From: Spirodela intermedia
Taxonomy: Eukaryota; Streptophyta; Magnoliopsida; Alismatales; Araceae
DNA length: 64,000 nucleotides
Assembly (NCBI GenBank): GCA_902729315.2
Contig: LR746265.1
Coordinates: 6,454,892 to 6,518,891 of the forward strand
Direction of reading: 5' to 3'
Shown: one piece after another, positions 61,001 through 64,000 of the stretch
Numbering within the stretch: position 1 is the first letter of the stretch
Layout: each line of letters starts with the position of its first letter
The notes under the pieces: generated by a model
What the model saw: only the letters and a program-made list of their open reading frames with translations
Databases searched by the model: none
What the model was told of the DNA's origin: nothing
Made by a program: the position numbers and the translations under genes

Positions 61001-64000
61001 CAATCTCTAACCATCTGCATGTTTTGAGTTAGTAAGACTATCATATAAGAGATTGTGTCTTTGAAATCATATGTAAATAAGATTATGCAAATAATATAGA
61101 AAATGCTGTCAGAATAGGATTCTTTTGTAATGTATGTGCCTTTGAAAGTCAGGTTACTACTGAAAAATGTTCAATTTTGAAATCTTCAATTCATCTGAAT
61201 TCAAAGAGACTCCAAATGAAACGTCAATTTCTTCTTTAATCCTCTTTCATAATTCTTACTAGAGGATAGACATTGTTACGAAATTCAATTTTATTTATTT
61301 AACTTATTAATTCGTCCTCCCCTTGGCAGGTGGAATCTTCATTATGACTGGAGATGTCCTTCCATGTTTTGATGCTTCCATGATGGTCATTCCAACTGAT
61401 TCATCATGCATAATCACTGTTCCGATTACCCTTGATATTGCCTCCAACCATGGTGTTATTGTAGCGTCAGAAAATGAATCAATTACCGTGGTTGAAAATC
61501 TCTTACAGAAGCCTCAAATAAAAGAGCTTATAGAAATGAATGCTGTTCGAAATGATGGCAGAGCATTGCTAGATACGGGAATAATTGCAGTTAGGGGCAA
61601 AGCATGGCTTAAGCTTCTTACTCTCGCAAGATCAAGCCACAAAATGATACTGGAGCTTTTGAAAAGCAGAAAAGAGGTAAGCTTATTGCCTTACCTCTTT
61701 AAAGCTATAAATATTCTGGTTATGCTGCTTGCAATAAGTGGGCATTGATTATTACGTAATGATTAAATAATTTTTCCATGGTTGTAGTGATGCTCATTTG
61801 TGCTAGTGTGCGAAACCTAGACATTCTGGTGTAATATTTTGCTTTCATGGTGTACTGTTGACTTTATTCTGGTCACTTCATTTATCAAAATGAAATATCA
61901 GGGAATCTTAAAAATGTCACAGAAATAGGCAGTATGCATGTATTACTGAACACTTTTTTCTGTGGTGCAAAGTGAATCTTTTGGGCTGAAAAATAGTTCT
62001 AGACAAAAGAAAGTTACTACCACATCGCTGCGTTCTGTTCTTCCCTAGAACCGAAGAACAGACCATACGTATCTTCTCATGCATAGTCGAAGGTCAAGCC
62101 CAACACTAGCATAACACTGAATAAAGAATGTCATACGCAAATTGCGCGGCTAGAAGTGCTTGATCTTATGTTACCAACGCCAGTCCTGTAGAACTTCTGA
62201 CTGTTGACTTTTAGCTCAAAGCAATTACCTCAGATAAATAGTTTTCATGGTCACTTGCTAAACAAGGCAAGATTGAAGTCTCTGATCTTCATAGTACCAA
62301 GTCCTCCATTTTCCTCGAGTTTGGAGATGCTTCCCCAGTTCATGTCATCTCCTGTATTTGTTCCACTGCCATGCAATCTTAGAAATCATGAATCAAGATG
62401 GGTGCCAAAGGTTTAGGCTAGATATAACGCAGCCTTGCGCAAAAGTCTTCCTTCATAGGAGAGGATCTTTCCTTCCCCATTTCCTCTAGCTGAGGATCCT
62501 TGCGCGAGTGGCATTCCCTGGTAAGACAGATATCGCCAAATACACACCCAAAGGCCACCATGCCCTTTGAATGCCGTTCCTTCTTTGTTCAAATCTGTAA
62601 TAACTTTTTTTTCATATCTAGCCTTCAATCGACTGAGTCCTTGGAAAAATCCAGCATTCGCATGATCACAAACATCTGTTCATCATAAAATGGTTGTATC
62701 ATAAGAACTTTGAGGATCATTGCTAAATTCGGACGCACGGCTAAAGTCGTGTTACTTACCCTAAGTCCTCAGCTCTTTCCATCGTTCTTCCAAGAATCTC
62801 TCTAACAGCAATGAATGGGGGAGGAGAGGAGGTGTCCCCTGCTTAGCCGTTTTTAACCACGAAAAAGTTTCATTGGCTCTCCATTAGCTAAGGTTAGAAT
62901 ATAGCCGAAGTAATGCCAGTTCAGACCCATGAGGTGAAACATCTGAAAAAAACAATCATATCTCACTCTGATGAAAGTTTTCTCGAGGTACATATAGAGG
63001 AGTAAGATGTTCATTTGAACTTTTCGTCCTCTGATGGAGGCAATTGGTTTCCCACTAGTCAGTTGAATTTTCATAGTTTGGAAGGATTTGTGAAATTATT
63101 TCATTTATTCCATGCAACAAAACTGTGGGGCTTGAATTCTGGCACCTTCTCTACTCATGCTTGTAAAAGAAAATCAGGCTAATCCTGTGGTATTTCTTCA
63201 TCAATATCTGTCTGATATTATTCGTCCAAATTGTTGGATGTTTTTTATTTATTAATGATACATACAGGAATAGAAAAATATTAAATGCATCATGCTTCTT
63301 TCAAAAGAACTTACTGGAAGTGAGGCGCACATCACGACTAAATCCCTCCAGATATTTGCAGATGAGCTTATATGAAGATCTGGTTGCAGCTTGGGTGCCT
63401 GCCAGGCATGAATGGTTGAAAACACGCCCTCTGGGGAAGAAATTAGTCAAAGGCTTGGGTGGTCCGAAGATGTTCAGCTACTGCGACCGTATGTTGTTCT
63501 CAGCAAAGTTTTACGATCATCTCTCCCTTTCATACTTCTCTCTCTGAATAAAATTAACAGAGAAAATATAAAATACTCTGGCATTTACAAAATAGGCATC
63601 ATTCAATTGACATTCTTATGTACGCCTCACTTCCAGTAAGGGAGCTTCGATTTCAGAATATGTGTATTCATCATTAAATTCTATAAAATATATTCAGAAC
63701 AAACGTTCAACATCACTGAAATAGCACCTCACCCGCTTCATCGATTCCTCCAAAGATTTTTTCACTATACCAAAAACCCAGCATGAAGTTGCATGTCTCA
63801 CGGTAAGATTTCATTGATATTTATTGAAAACCCACTCCATTTGGTCGCAGATAATCTTAAATTCTTGCATTTCGGAACTTCCAGCGAGGTTCTGGATCAC
63901 TTGAACGGGTCTTACTCAAGACTTGTGGGTCGGCGGCATCTGTGTTCTGTCCCTGCGACCACTGTCTGTGACATCGCTGCTTCTGCAACCATTCTTTCCA
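58005..64000 (+). CDS. FKGP: L-fucokinase/GDP-L-fucose pyrophosphorylase, 5' part
   Basis: Bifunctional enzyme of the L-fucose salvage pathway in the cytosol. A C-terminal GHMP kinase makes L-fucose-1-phosphate and the N-terminal domain converts it with GTP to GDP-L-fucose. Only the N-terminal domain is in the window. Exons are 58005-58352, about 59942-60209, 61330-61676, 63362-63488 and 63851 onward, running off the end. Matches to the plant family are PTWDAILLTAASPQQAELY, QLRRAKRMGRIAESTVTLAV, LHAGGDSKRVPWANPMGKVF (about 150-169; nucleotide-binding GGDSKR), FIMTGDVLPCFDA, PITLDIASNHGVIV, MSLYEDLVAAWVPARHEWL and FLHFGTSSEVLDHL. Phases agree at all later junctions. The exon 2 start is uncertain: AG at 59941 keeps the frame, while the stronger-looking acceptor at 59921 would need a further short exon in intron 1. 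Intron 3 holds a decayed LINE. Full-length plant enzymes are a little over 1,000 residues. Confidence 0.9.
62250..63074 (-). mobile_element. decayed LINE (L1-type) reverse transcriptase fragment
   Basis: Inside intron 3 of the fucokinase gene, on the opposite strand. Collinear remnants of a non-LTR reverse transcriptase read from high to low coordinates: LEKTFIRVRYDCFFQ and MGLNWHYFGYI (FxKAYDxVxWxFL...MG family pattern), ANGEPMKLFRG at about 62855-62890, then KTAKQGTPPLLPHSLLL (for RGLRQGDPLSPxLF). Next comes GKILSYEGRLLRKAALYLA near 62416-62475 (for GKLLSxGGRLxLIxxVL), and GGLGTMKIRDFNLALFSK near 62260-62310. Frame changes and stops separate the parts. Ends and poly(A) tail were not found. 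Confidence 0.75.
63310..63640. repeat. 21-bp inverted repeats flanking FKGP exon 4
   Basis: CTTACTGGAAGTGAGGCG plus CAC/TAC at 63310-63330 is matched, with one mismatch, by the reverse complement of 63620-63640. The arms lie 31 bases upstream and 131 bases downstream of exon 4 (63362-63488), so the transcript could loop around this exon. Confidence 0.85.

Overview
This is a window of plant nuclear DNA. The evidence is intron-rich genes with GT-AG splicing, GC-rich exons, plant-specific families (PLS-type PPR, Dof, bifunctional fucokinase/GDP-fucose pyrophosphorylase, plastid acetylornithine aminotransferase) and many (CT)n/(GA)n microsatellites between genes. GC-rich coding ends and short introns would suit a monocot or early-diverging angiosperm, but the lineage cannot be settled from the window. 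I found no bacterial-type system, CRISPR array, rRNA or convincing tRNA.

Layout. 1-2.2 kb: gene-free, microsatellites. 2.4-4.2 kb (+): eight-exon short-chain dehydrogenase of the TIC32-like group. 5.2-15.2 kb: AT-rich island without host genes, built from at least three decayed Ty3/gypsy retrotransposons (one on +, two on -) and a 1.6-kb structure with inverted-repeat ends. 15.6-22.4 kb (+): twelve-exon METTL17/Rsm22-type mitoribosome assembly factor, with an exact 94-bp tandem duplication over exon 4 and its donor. 23.4-26.4 kb (-): seven-exon WDR44-like WD40 protein, convergent with the previous gene and using one GC-AG intron. 26.4-32.1 kb: gene-free, with a 621-bp almost pure polypurine satellite. 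32.2-40.1 kb (+): eight-exon fusion of a DEDDy 3'-5' exonuclease with a Mut7-C nuclease domain. 41.1-43.9 kb (+): three-exon acetylornithine aminotransferase. 47.3-48.9 kb (-): Dof transcription factor with an 8-codon first exon. 49-55 kb: gene-free, microsatellites. 55.0-57.6 kb (+): intronless 850-residue PPR protein. 58.0 kb to the window end (+): 5' part of an L-fucokinase/GDP-L-fucose pyrophosphorylase gene, with a decayed LINE in its third intron.

The genes are independent and do not form a pathway cluster. Several serve organelles (METTL17, PPR, acetylornithine aminotransferase). Their exon structures were derived by hand from splice sites, reading phase and remembered family conservation. 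The summed coding lengths are multiples of three for every complete gene: 346, 514, 738, 549, 483, 305 and 850 residues.

The points most worth a second look are the exon-4 tandem duplication, the GC-AG intron, the polypurine satellite, the inverted repeat in the AT-rich island, the short inverted repeats flanking an exon of the fucokinase gene, and the hidden first exon of the Dof gene.
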